Shown one piece after another: positions 1-5,918 of a DNA stretch of 8,618 nt. Source of the DNA: Octadecabacter sp. GTDB taxonomy: Bacteria; Pseudomonadota; Alphaproteobacteria; Rhodobacterales; Rhodobacteraceae. The notes beneath the pieces were generated by a model, which was given only the letters and a program-made list of their open reading frames with translations, was not told the origin of the DNA and did no database searches. Position 1 is the stretch's first letter; each line of letters begins with the position of its first letter. The stretch spans positions 1-8,618 of the forward strand of contig JAHBAO020000292.1 of NCBI GenBank assembly GCA_018500065.2. The letters run 5' to 3'. Both the position numbers and the translations under genes were made by a program.

Positions 1-563
1 AAACCCCGCGCGATGATGACTTCTTCAAACCGCTGAGCATTATTAAAAATCCTGTTGATATTCAAAAGGTTCCACTTGATCAGGCCGACGGCATCGTTTG
101 TTGCGGGCCCTTTGACACCCAAGCAGACCTCGACGTGAACCGCGCTGATTTCCTTTATGCCAAGACCAAGGGTTTGAAACTGCTTTGCGCCAATCCAGAC
201 ATCATCGTTGATCGTGGCGAAACCCGCGAATGGTGCGCCGGTGCCCTCGCCGCGCTCTATACGGAAATGGGCGGTGAAAGCCTCTATTTCGGCAAACCCC
301 ACCCGCCGATCTACGACCTCGCCCGCCGCCGCTACGCCGCCTTAACGGGTTCGTTAAGCGATCCGCGCATCATCGCCATCGGAGACGGGATTCGCACCGA
401 CATCCTCGGGGGTCAAATGGAAGACATCGACACCCTGTTCATAACCGGTGGCCTCGCCGCAACAGAAACCAAGACAACACAACAGCCCGAAGAAACTGCG
501 CTAAGCGACTACATTAAAACAGAAAAAGCCACACCGGCCTATGCGATTGGTTTTCTTCGATAG
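1..563 (+). CDS. HAD-superfamily class IIA hydrolase (TIGR01459-like), 5' partial
   Basis: This is the C-terminal ~187 codons of a phosphatase-like HAD protein. The frame is open from base 3, and the true start lies outside the window. Visible family marks are the cap-side segment GIVCCGPFDT, the motif III lysine in YFGKPHPPIY, and the Mg-binding motif IV in IGDGIRTDILGG (GDG at 381-389). The NagD-like class IIA subfamily usually has about 280-300 residues, so roughly one third is missing. Family knowledge: cytosolic Mg-dependent phosphatases of sugar phosphates or nucleotides; the substrate of this subgroup is not known to me. A GTG at 135 lies inside the domain and is not the start. It lies directly upstream of a maoC-ribF cluster, which makes a flavin-related phosphatase a possible but unproven role. 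Confidence 0.85.
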   Translation, partial: TPRDDDFFKPLSIIKNPVDIQKVPLDQADGIVCCGPFDTQADLDVNRADFLYAKTKGLKLLCANPDIIVDRGETREWCAGALAALYTEMGGESLYFGKPHPPIYDLARRRYAALTGSLSDPRIIAIGDGIRTDILGGQMEDIDTLFITGGLAATETKTTQQPEETALSDYIKTEKATPAYAIGFLR

Positions 564-575
564 GTTAAGAATGTC

Positions 576-606
576 TTGACAATTGCTGCATCTGCAAAGT
601 AATAAT
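576..606 (+). promoter_or_regulatory. sigma70-like promoter upstream of maoC
   Basis: A perfect -35 hexamer TTGACA at 576-581 is followed, after 19 bases, by AATAAT at 601-606 (5 of 6 matches to TATAAT). It lies in the 82-base gap between the HAD gene and the MaoC gene, about 40 bases before the chosen start codon. The 19-base spacing is a little long, and the region is locally AT-rich compared with its surroundings. This is inferred from hexamer matches only. It would let maoC, and possibly ribF-ycgN-ltaE, be transcribed independently of the HAD gene. Confidence 0.5.
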
Positions 607-645
607 ATTTCAACCATTACGGTATGGAAGAATTTTTGTTACTCG

Positions 646-1101
646 ATGGATAATAAGATGCTCGACAATGATCCCCGCGGAACCGTCTGTATTGAAGATA
701 TCGAAATCGGCATGTCGCGTTCCCTGCGCAAAATGATCACCGATCGCGATATTGAAATGTTTGCCGAAATTTCTACGGACCATAACCCCGTCCATCTTGA
801 TGATGATTATGCCAACGAGACAATCTTTGAAGGCCGCATTGCCCACGGCATGCTGACAGCGGGGCTGATCTCTGCGGTCATCGGTGAACAGCTGCCCGGC
901 CACGGCACCGTTTACCTCGGTCAAACCCTTAAATTTTTGGCCCCTGTGCGCCCCGGCGACATGGTGGATGCCATCGTCACGGTCACTGATATGGACATCG
1001 GCAAACGCCGCGTCACGATGGATACGCATTGCGAAATCGACGGCAAAAAGGTCCTTAAGGGCGAAGCCATCGTCATGGCGCCATCGCGTAAATTCGACTA
1101 A
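646..1101 (+). CDS. MaoC family (R)-hydratase/dehydratase, hotdog fold
   Basis: A 151-residue single-hotdog protein of the MaoC/PhaJ family. Members hydrate enoyl-CoA or enoyl-ACP-like thioesters in the cytosol. The hydratase 2 signature is present: D45, N47 and H50 in STDHNPVHLD supply the catalytic Asp/His pair, followed by FEGRIAHGML (61-70), a typical substrate-loop and helix motif. Later segments HGTVYLGQTLKFLAPVRPGD and VLKGEAIVMAP complete the fold, so the protein looks intact and of normal length. The start is uncertain. ATG at 646 and ATG at 658 (147 residues, beginning MLDNDPRGT) are both possible; neither has a strong ribosome site, with GGAAG 15 bases before 646. A TTG at 583 overlaps the predicted promoter and is unlikely. 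The physiological substrate cannot be read from sequence. Confidence 0.88.
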   Translation: MDNKMLDNDPRGTVCIEDIEIGMSRSLRKMITDRDIEMFAEISTDHNPVHLDDDYANETIFEGRIAHGMLTAGLISAVIGEQLPGHGTVYLGQTLKFLAPVRPGDMVDAIVTVTDMDIGKRRVTMDTHCEIDGKKVLKGEAIVMAPSRKFD

Positions 1102-1150
1102 TTTCGACCCGGTGCACCGCACGAAGCCCCGTTCCTGTCAGAGCGACCCA

Positions 1151-1189
1151 CCGCGCTCGGGTTGCGCTGCAAAGCGCAGATCGTCGCGG
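1151..1189 (+). other. two-tier stem-loop in the maoC-ribF spacer
   Basis: An inner perfect stem TGCGCT/AGCGCA (1163-1168 with 1173-1178, plus a T-G pair outside) closes a GCAA tetraloop of the GNRA type. An outer stem CCGCG/CGCGG (1151-1155 with 1185-1189) encloses it, separated by an asymmetric internal loop. No T run follows, so it is not a standard intrinsic terminator. It could attenuate or stabilise the transcript between maoC and ribF. It could also be chance in GC-rich DNA. It does not resemble the FMN riboswitch that I would expect for a flavin gene. Confidence 0.4.
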
Positions 1190-1228
1190 CCCGCTTGCAC
1201 CGCCCCCCAGACCGCGCTACCCAACCGC

Positions 1229-2161
1229 ATGCGCATCATACGTGACCCATATTTTATTGCCCCTGAAGACCGTGGCGCAGCTGCGGCCATCGGCAATTTT
1301 GACGGCGTCCACCTTGGCCATCAAGCGGTCATCGACCTCACGCGCAGTGTCGCGAACGGTGCGCCCCTTGGCATCCTGACGTTTGAGCCGCATCCGCGCG
1401 ATTACTTTGCACCAGACGCCCCCCCTTTCCGCCTGATGAACGCTGCAACCAAGGCCAATCGCCTTGAAAAATTGGGGGTTGAACGGCTTTATCAAGTCCC
1501 TTTCAATGACGCCCTTGCCGCCCTCACGCCCGAAGAATTTGCACAAACTATAATCACAGACCGCCTTGGATTGACCCATGTCGTCGTCGGCGAAGATTTT
1601 TGTTTCGGCAAAGGGCGTGCGGGAACAGCCTTTGACCTGAAAGCCTTCGGGAACGCGATGGGATTCGGCGTGACGATCGCCCCAATGCTGGCCACCGCCG
1701 CTGGCGACGTCTCCTCTACCGCCGTCCGCCAGGCGCTTGCAGACGGCACACCGCGTATTGCCGCTGAAATGTTGGGCCATTGGCACCGTATCGACGGCCC
1801 CGTCATCACCGGTGAACAGCGTGGACGCGACCTTGGGTATCCAACCGCAAATATGTCCATCGACGGCCTGCACCCGCCAAAATTTGGCGTTTATGCCGTG
1901 AAAGTCGATGTTCTCGAAGGGCCTCACAAAGGCACCTACGATGGCGCTGCGTCCATCGGCATTCGCCCTATGTTTGATGGGGATGTCCCAAACTGCGAAA
2001 GCTATCTCTTTGATTTTTCAGGTGATCTTTATGGCACGCGGTTGAGCGTTGCTTTGGTTGACTATCTGCGCGGTGAAGAAAAATTCGACAGTCTTGATGC
2101 GCTGATTGCACAAATGGATGCCGACTGCGCCCGCGCCCGTGGGATCCTCGCAGATGTCTGA
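1229..2161 (+). CDS. ribF: bifunctional riboflavin kinase / FMN adenylyltransferase (FAD synthetase)
   Basis: A 310-residue cytosolic enzyme that converts riboflavin to FMN and then FAD, of usual length for bacterial RibF. The N-terminal adenylyltransferase domain shows IGNFDGVHLGH (21-31, with the HxGH nucleotidyltransferase motif at 28-31), FEPHPR (52-57), a VVGEDFCFGKGRAG loop and SSTAVRQAL (162-170). The C-terminal kinase domain starts near residue 190 with GEQRGRDLGYPTAN (195-208), which carries the PTAN ATP/Mg site, followed by FGVYAVKV, GAASIGIRP and LFDFSGDLYG, then the usual C-terminal LRGEEKF helix region. ATG at 1229 is chosen because MRIIRDP begins the conserved domain. The frame stays open upstream into maoC (in-frame GTG at 1112), but that stretch is not protein-like. 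No clear Shine-Dalgarno sequence precedes 1229. Its stop overlaps the next gene's start. Confidence 0.96.
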   Translation: MRIIRDPYFIAPEDRGAAAAIGNFDGVHLGHQAVIDLTRSVANGAPLGILTFEPHPRDYFAPDAPPFRLMNAATKANRLEKLGVERLYQVPFNDALAALTPEEFAQTIITDRLGLTHVVVGEDFCFGKGRAGTAFDLKAFGNAMGFGVTIAPMLATAAGDVSSTAVRQALADGTPRIAAEMLGHWHRIDGPVITGEQRGRDLGYPTANMSIDGLHPPKFGVYAVKVDVLEGPHKGTYDGAASIGIRPMFDGDVPNCESYLFDFSGDLYGTRLSVALVDYLRGEEKFDSLDALIAQMDADCARARGILADV

Positions 2162-2624
2162 CCCGATCAATCGCAGCGACATCCGGCCTGAATTTTGGTC
2201 CCATATCCCGCTTTCCAAAATGACGAAAACCGAATGGGAAGCTCTCTGTGACGGCTGCGGAAAATGCTGCCTGAACAAGTTGGAAGACGAAGACAGCGGC
2301 GACGTCGTGATGACGCGCGTGGCGTGCAAACTGCTTGATGACAGCCCCTGCCACTGCTCACTCTATCCCAAGCGCCACCAATACGTGCCTGAGTGTATTG
2401 TGCTGACGCCAAAGACCATCGAAGACAACATGTACTGGCTGCCCCAGACCTGCGCATATCGTCTTGTGTTTGAAGGTAAAAACCTGTTTCACTGGCATCC
2501 GCTTGTGTCAGGCTCCGCGCAATCCGTGCATGATGCGGGCGTGTCTGTGCAGGGCCTCACAATTTCCGAAGCCTACACCCCGGAAGACGACTGGGAAGAC
2601 CATATTATCGAGGAGCCACTCTAA
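2154..2624 (+). CDS. ycgN: YcgN/UPF0260 family cysteine cluster protein
   Basis: A 156-residue protein of the YcgN (UPF0260, CxxCxxxCC zinc/iron-binding) family, whose function is unknown. The diagnostic cysteines are in CDGCGKCC, then VACKLL, CHCSLY and PECIVLTP, with the later conserved WLPQTCAYRL and WHPLVSG. The start ATG at 2154 overlaps the end of ribF by 8 bases (ATGTCTGA), which indicates translational coupling. A modest GGGA site lies 9 bases upstream inside ribF. The frame extends further upstream to 2106, but that part overlaps the ribF domain and is unlikely. Length and all expected cysteines are intact. The metal and partner cannot be told from the sequence. Confidence 0.9.
   Translation: MSDPINRSDIRPEFWSHIPLSKMTKTEWEALCDGCGKCCLNKLEDEDSGDVVMTRVACKLLDDSPCHCSLYPKRHQYVPECIVLTPKTIEDNMYWLPQTCAYRLVFEGKNLFHWHPLVSGSAQSVHDAGVSVQGLTISEAYTPEDDWEDHIIEEPL
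2611..2615 (+). promoter_or_regulatory. ribosome binding site of ltaE
   Basis: AGGAG sits 8 bases before the ATG at 2624, inside the last codons of ycgN. It fixes the start and supports coupled translation across the TAATG junction. Confidence 0.75.
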
Positions 2625-3664
2625 TGTTTTTCGCCTCTGACAATTCCGGCCCTGCCCACCCAAAGGTGATGGACGCGATGATGCGTGCCAACGAGGGCTA
2701 CCGTTTTGGCTACGGAGCAGACGCCGAAATGGACCGCGTGCGCGATATGATCCGTGACCTGTTTGAGGCACCCGAAGCGGCGGTCTATTTGGTGTCCACA
2801 GGAACGGCAGCGAACTCGATCGCGCTGGCGACGCTGGCCGAGCCTTGGCAGACGATATTCTGCACCAAACTGTCCCACATCAACGAAGATGAGTGTAACG
2901 CCCCCGAGTTTTACAGCGGCGCAAAACTGACTCTGGTGGGCGACGTAAACGCCAAGATGACACCCGAAACGTTACGCAATGCAATGGACGCAGAAGAAAC
3001 GCGCGGCGTTCACGGACCGCAACGCGGACCGGTGTCCATCACGCAAGTCACTGAAAAAGGGACGGTTTATACACTGGATGAACTAAATGCCTTGACCGCA
3101 GTGGCCAAAGAATTCGGCGTCGCCACCCATCTGGATGGTGCACGCTTTGCCAATGCGATCGTGACGCTGGGCTGCACACCCGCTGAAATGACCTGGAAAG
3201 CGGGCATTGATTGTGTGTGTTTTGGCGGCACCAAGAATGGGCTAATGGGCGTCGAAGCGGTGATCTTCTTTGACCCCAAACACGCCTGGGAATTTGAACT
3301 TCGCCGCAAACGCGGGGCGCATTTGTCGTCCAAGCATCGCTATCTTAGCGCCCAGATGGAGGCCTATCTGGCTGACAATCTGTGGCATGATCTCGCGAGC
3401 AAAGCCAACACCGCAGGCCAACGTTTGGCCGAGGGGCTGCGCGGATCAAACGCCGTGACGTTCCCATATGAGCCAGAAGCCAACTTGATGTTCTTTGAAA
3501 TGCCGCGCGGTTTGCACAAGAAAGTGCAGGCGGCTGGGGCACAGTATTACGTTATGGGCTCGCTAGAGGGGGATGATGACGCGCCAGTCTTGGGCCGCTT
3601 GGTCTGTGACTGGTCCGTTGGTTCAGACGGCGTGGATGAATTCCTCGCCGCCTTGAAAGCATAA
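2624..3664 (+). CDS. ltaE: low-specificity L-threonine aldolase (PLP-dependent)
   Basis: A 346-residue fold-type I PLP enzyme that cleaves L-threonine and L-allo-threonine to glycine and acetaldehyde in the cytosol; related beta-hydroxy amino acids may also serve. Key marks are FASDNSGPAHPKVMDAM at the N-terminus, GYGADAEMDRV (29-39), STGTAANSIAL (58-68), HINEDECNAPEFY (85-97), HLDGARFANA (169-178; D171 expected to hold the pyridine nitrogen) and FGGTKNG (200-206; K204 expected to form the PLP aldimine). The start ATG at 2624 shares one base with the ycgN stop (TAATG). An AGGAG at 2611-2615 with 8-base spacing confirms the start. It is therefore probably the last gene of a ribF-ycgN-ltaE unit. 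The exact stereochemical preference is not readable by eye. Confidence 0.94.
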   Translation: MFFASDNSGPAHPKVMDAMMRANEGYRFGYGADAEMDRVRDMIRDLFEAPEAAVYLVSTGTAANSIALATLAEPWQTIFCTKLSHINEDECNAPEFYSGAKLTLVGDVNAKMTPETLRNAMDAEETRGVHGPQRGPVSITQVTEKGTVYTLDELNALTAVAKEFGVATHLDGARFANAIVTLGCTPAEMTWKAGIDCVCFGGTKNGLMGVEAVIFFDPKHAWEFELRRKRGAHLSSKHRYLSAQMEAYLADNLWHDLASKANTAGQRLAEGLRGSNAVTFPYEPEANLMFFEMPRGLHKKVQAAGAQYYVMGSLEGDDDAPVLGRLVCDWSVGSDGVDEFLAALKA

Positions 3665-3690
3665 TCACCCGAACCCTTAGCTTGGTCTCA

Positions 3691-3728
3691 GGACCCGCGC
3701 GGCACGGGTCTCGGGCCTATGCCCGAGG
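3691..3728. terminator. tandem hairpins in the convergent gap after ltaE
   Basis: Two adjacent perfect stems fill the gap between the ends of ltaE (plus) and the isomerase gene (minus). GACCCG/CGGGTC (3692-3697 with 3705-3710) has a 7-base loop. CTCGGGC/GCCCGAG (3710-3716 with 3721-3727) has loop CTAT. They share one base, so they may compete. Neither side has a T run. A bidirectional structural end of transcription or a short dispersed intergenic repeat is inferred from the position and GC-rich symmetry. Confidence 0.5.
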
Positions 3729-3744
3729 ATCGCGGCGTGTGATC

Positions 3745-4341
3745 TTAAAACTCACCCGCCAAATGGCGGTCTAGGTCGTCCAGACGATCTTGCCCCCAAA
3801 AACGTTCATCTTTGTCAGAGATAAAGAACGGCGCACCGAAGACCCCTTTGGCAACCGCTTCTTCGAGGTTGCGGGCATAAGTTTCCGCGCCTTCCAATAG
3901 GCCGCTGTCGGCCAGTGCAGGGTCAAATCCGGTTTCTTCCAAACACGCGCGGATCACGTCATCTTCGGCGATATTTTTGTCATCAGCCCAAACGCAGCGC
4001 GTCAACGCATTGACCAAGTCGCCGACATTGCCGCCCGCGTTTTGCGCCGCGATTATCGCATAAGATGACGGCGCCATGTTTGTCGGCCAGAAGGCAGGTT
4101 TCTGCGTGAAGGGAAGCCCAGCAACAATCGCGCGGCGGCGCATATCCTGTAGGCGATATTCTTGACGGTTCGGATGGCGGTCCTTGGGGGGCACTCCCCC
4201 AGTGCGCGCGAACAATGCCATGATGTCCAGCGGCTTATACGTAACTGTCGCGCCATGCTTTTTCGCGATCCGTTCAAACTCCGGCCCTGCCAGATAGGTG
4301 AACGGAGAGATCGTTGCGAAGTAATAGTCGATATTCGGCAT
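3745..4341 (-). CDS. 2-hydroxychromene-2-carboxylate isomerase homologue (DsbA/kappa-GST-like)
   Basis: A 198-residue thioredoxin-fold protein of the HCCA isomerase/kappa glutathione transferase family. The N-terminus MPNIDYYFATISPFTYLAGP carries the Ser-Pro-Phe motif, whose serine replaces the DsbA active cysteine in this family. GVFGAPFF with the cis-Pro loop and FWGQDRLDDLDRHL near the C-terminus are typical family ends. The length matches the family. The known reaction is glutathione-dependent isomerisation in naphthalene catabolism, but no aromatic-degradation gene is nearby, so the real substrate is open. TAGGAG (mRNA sense) at 4348-4353 lies 6 bases before the start and supports it. 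The gene is monocistronic and divergent from prs. Confidence 0.9.
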   Translation of the reverse strand: MPNIDYYFATISPFTYLAGPEFERIAKKHGATVTYKPLDIMALFARTGGVPPKDRHPNRQEYRLQDMRRRAIVAGLPFTQKPAFWPTNMAPSSYAIIAAQNAGGNVGDLVNALTRCVWADDKNIAEDDVIRACLEETGFDPALADSGLLEGAETYARNLEEAVAKGVFGAPFFISDKDERFWGQDRLDDLDRHLAGEF

Positions 4342-4377
4342 CTGGGGCTCCTAAAGTCGCGTTGCTTTGTTGGTGCG

Positions 4378-4405
4378 ACCCTACGGACGTGCTACCCCGT
4401 GTCAA
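4378..4405 (-). promoter_or_regulatory. sigma70-like promoter for the isomerase gene
   Basis: On the minus strand a perfect TTGACA (4400-4405) is followed after 16 bases by TAGGGT (4378-4383), which keeps the TA and final T of the -10 consensus. The predicted transcript starts near 4371, giving a leader of about 30 bases to the isomerase ATG. It lies in the 97-base divergent gap with prs. No equally good promoter was found for prs in the same gap. Confidence 0.45.
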
Positions 4406-4438
4406 CTCTGCGAATCTGCCACATCGGGACCCTGCCAC

Positions 4439-5458
4439 ATGCCAAACCTCATTGAACCAAAACTCATCTCCGGTAACGCCAATATGCCATTGGCCGAAGC
4501 CGTCGCCAAACGCATGTCGATGCACCGCGGCATCAACGTCGGGCTTGTCGACGCAAGGGTTGAGCGGTTCAACGATGGTGAGATTTTCGTTGAGGTTTAC
4601 GAAAACGTGCGCGGTGAGGATATGTTCATTATCCAACCCACGTCGAACCCTGCCAACGACAACCTGATGGAACTTCTGATTATCTCAGACGCGCTGCGTC
4701 GTTCCTCTGCAGACCGCATCACTGCTGTGATCCCCTACTTTGGCTACGCCCGCCAAGATCGCCGCTCAAAAGCGCGCACGCCAATCACGGCCAAGCTGGT
4801 TGCGAACATGCTGGTTGAAGCTGGTATCGAACGCATTCTGACGCTTGATCTGCACGCGACACAAATTCAGGGCTTCTTTGATATTCCGGTGGATAACCTT
4901 TATGCCTCGCCGGTTTTTGCGCTGGACGCGATGCACCACTTCAAAGGTCAGATGGACGAAGTCATGGTTGTTTCCCCAGATGTTGGCGGTGTGGCCCGTG
5001 CACGTGACCTTGCGCAGCGCATTGGCGCGCCCTTGTCCATCGTCGACAAACGCCGCGGCAAGCCCGGAGAAGTTGCTGAGATGACGGTGATCGGGGACGT
5101 AAAAGACCGCACATGCCTGATCGTGGATGACATTGTCGATACGGCTGGCACGCTGTGCAAAGCTGCCGAGGTGCTGATGGAACACGGCGCGAAAGAAGTG
5201 CATTCCTACATCACCCACGGCGTGTTGTCCGGCCCCGCGATTGAAAGGATCGGCAATTCCGTGATGAAGCATCTGGTGATTACCGACACGATTGAGCCGA
5301 CTGAGGCTGTCAAAGCCTGTAAACAAATCCGCATCGTGCCGACCGCACCGATGTTCGCGCAGGCAATCTTAAATACTTGGAACGGCACGTCCGTATCGTC
5401 TTTGTTTGATCACAAGACGCTGCAGCCAATTTACGAGAATATGTACACAGGGGCCTAA
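4439..5458 (+). CDS. prs: ribose-phosphate pyrophosphokinase (PRPP synthetase)
   Basis: A 339-residue cytosolic enzyme that transfers pyrophosphate from ATP to ribose 5-phosphate, making PRPP for purine, pyrimidine, histidine, tryptophan and NAD synthesis. Visible marks are RFNDGEIFVEVYENVRGED near the N-terminus, the flexible-loop region YFGYARQDRRSKARTPITAK, the PRPP synthase signature DLHATQIQGFF beginning at D137, the ribose-phosphate loop VSPDVGGVARARD, and the PRPP-binding loop VDDIVDTAGT (229-238). ATG at 4439 gives the usual MPN-EPKLISGNAN start. The frame extends upstream to 4367, but that part is not family-like and overlaps the predicted divergent promoter. Only a weak GGGA (4426-4429) precedes the start. 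The gene ends 11 bases before the convergent lectin gene. Confidence 0.97.
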   Translation: MPNLIEPKLISGNANMPLAEAVAKRMSMHRGINVGLVDARVERFNDGEIFVEVYENVRGEDMFIIQPTSNPANDNLMELLIISDALRRSSADRITAVIPYFGYARQDRRSKARTPITAKLVANMLVEAGIERILTLDLHATQIQGFFDIPVDNLYASPVFALDAMHHFKGQMDEVMVVSPDVGGVARARDLAQRIGAPLSIVDKRRGKPGEVAEMTVIGDVKDRTCLIVDDIVDTAGTLCKAAEVLMEHGAKEVHSYITHGVLSGPAIERIGNSVMKHLVITDTIEPTEAVKACKQIRIVPTAPMFAQAILNTWNGTSVSSLFDHKTLQPIYENMYTGA

Positions 5459-5469
5459 CGAACCGCCGC

Positions 5470-5820
5470 TTAGTAAACGTCCCACTCGTCGGCTTGACGC
5501 AACTCGCCAATCGCCTGCCATGCGACGCGCACGCGGGCGATTTTGGTATCGCCCCATGTGCGGAATATGATGGCAAAGCCTTCGTTGGTAATGTCTTCGG
5601 CCTGAACATCTGCACGGGCGTTTGTCTCGCTCGCCATGTCCCACATGGATAGGTGCACCTGCACGACCGGCGGCGCACGGAAACTTTCGGAGAACTCTAC
5701 ATGCGCACGAGTTTGGCGCGCGCCATCGCCCGTCCACATGACACCATCATGTTCGAAATCGGAGAACAGGACCACATCGCCGTGGTCCACCCCGATGAGG
5801 TGGTTTCTTAGTCGTTTCAT
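5470..5820 (-). CDS. H-type lectin domain protein
   Basis: A 116-residue protein that is almost all one H-type lectin (Helix pomatia agglutinin-like) beta-sandwich domain. The family pattern is visible as VEFSESFRAPPVVQVHLSMWD (about residues 41-61, a central Phe-x-x-Pro-Pro turn followed by a conserved strand ending in D), ITNEGFAIIFRTWGDT (77-92) and the final strand VRVAWQAIGE. No signal peptide or membrane segment is seen, so it appears cytosolic unless exported by another route. H-type lectins bind N-acetylgalactosamine as trimers or hexamers in animals; sugar binding here is unproven. GAGGGTAAGG just before the ATG is a fair ribosome site. It lies 98 bases downstream of the MFS gene on the same strand and is convergent with prs. 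Its role is unknown. Confidence 0.82.
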   Translation of the reverse strand: MKRLRNHLIGVDHGDVVLFSDFEHDGVMWTGDGARQTRAHVEFSESFRAPPVVQVHLSMWDMASETNARADVQAEDITNEGFAIIFRTWGDTKIARVRVAWQAIGELRQADEWDVY

Positions 5821-5918
5821 GCCTTACCCTCGGCCTTCGAGAGCCATATTCCATCCACGGTTAACACTAGATGTAAAAGACGGCAGATTTAAGCCAAAGA
5901 TTCACTTTCCTCATCGGA

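Noticed and set aside
610..1122. Minus-strand open frame opposite maoC
   Set aside because: Shadow of a well-supported MaoC gene; no recognisable protein features.
884..1228. Extension of the ribF frame back into maoC
   Set aside because: It overlaps the MaoC domain in another frame, and the translation is Arg/Ser/Pro-rich in the way expected of a shadow frame; the family start is at 1229.
1217..1927. Long minus-strand open frame opposite ribF
   Set aside because: RibF domains on the plus strand explain the region completely; high G+C produces long antisense frames.
4356..4379. Inverted repeat GTCGC/GCGAC in the isomerase-prs gap as a regulator site
   Set aside because: Short arms with a 14-base loop and no known matching regulator motif in this lineage.
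4766..5326. Minus-strand open frame opposite prs
   Set aside because: Antisense to conserved PRPP synthase motifs; no family features.
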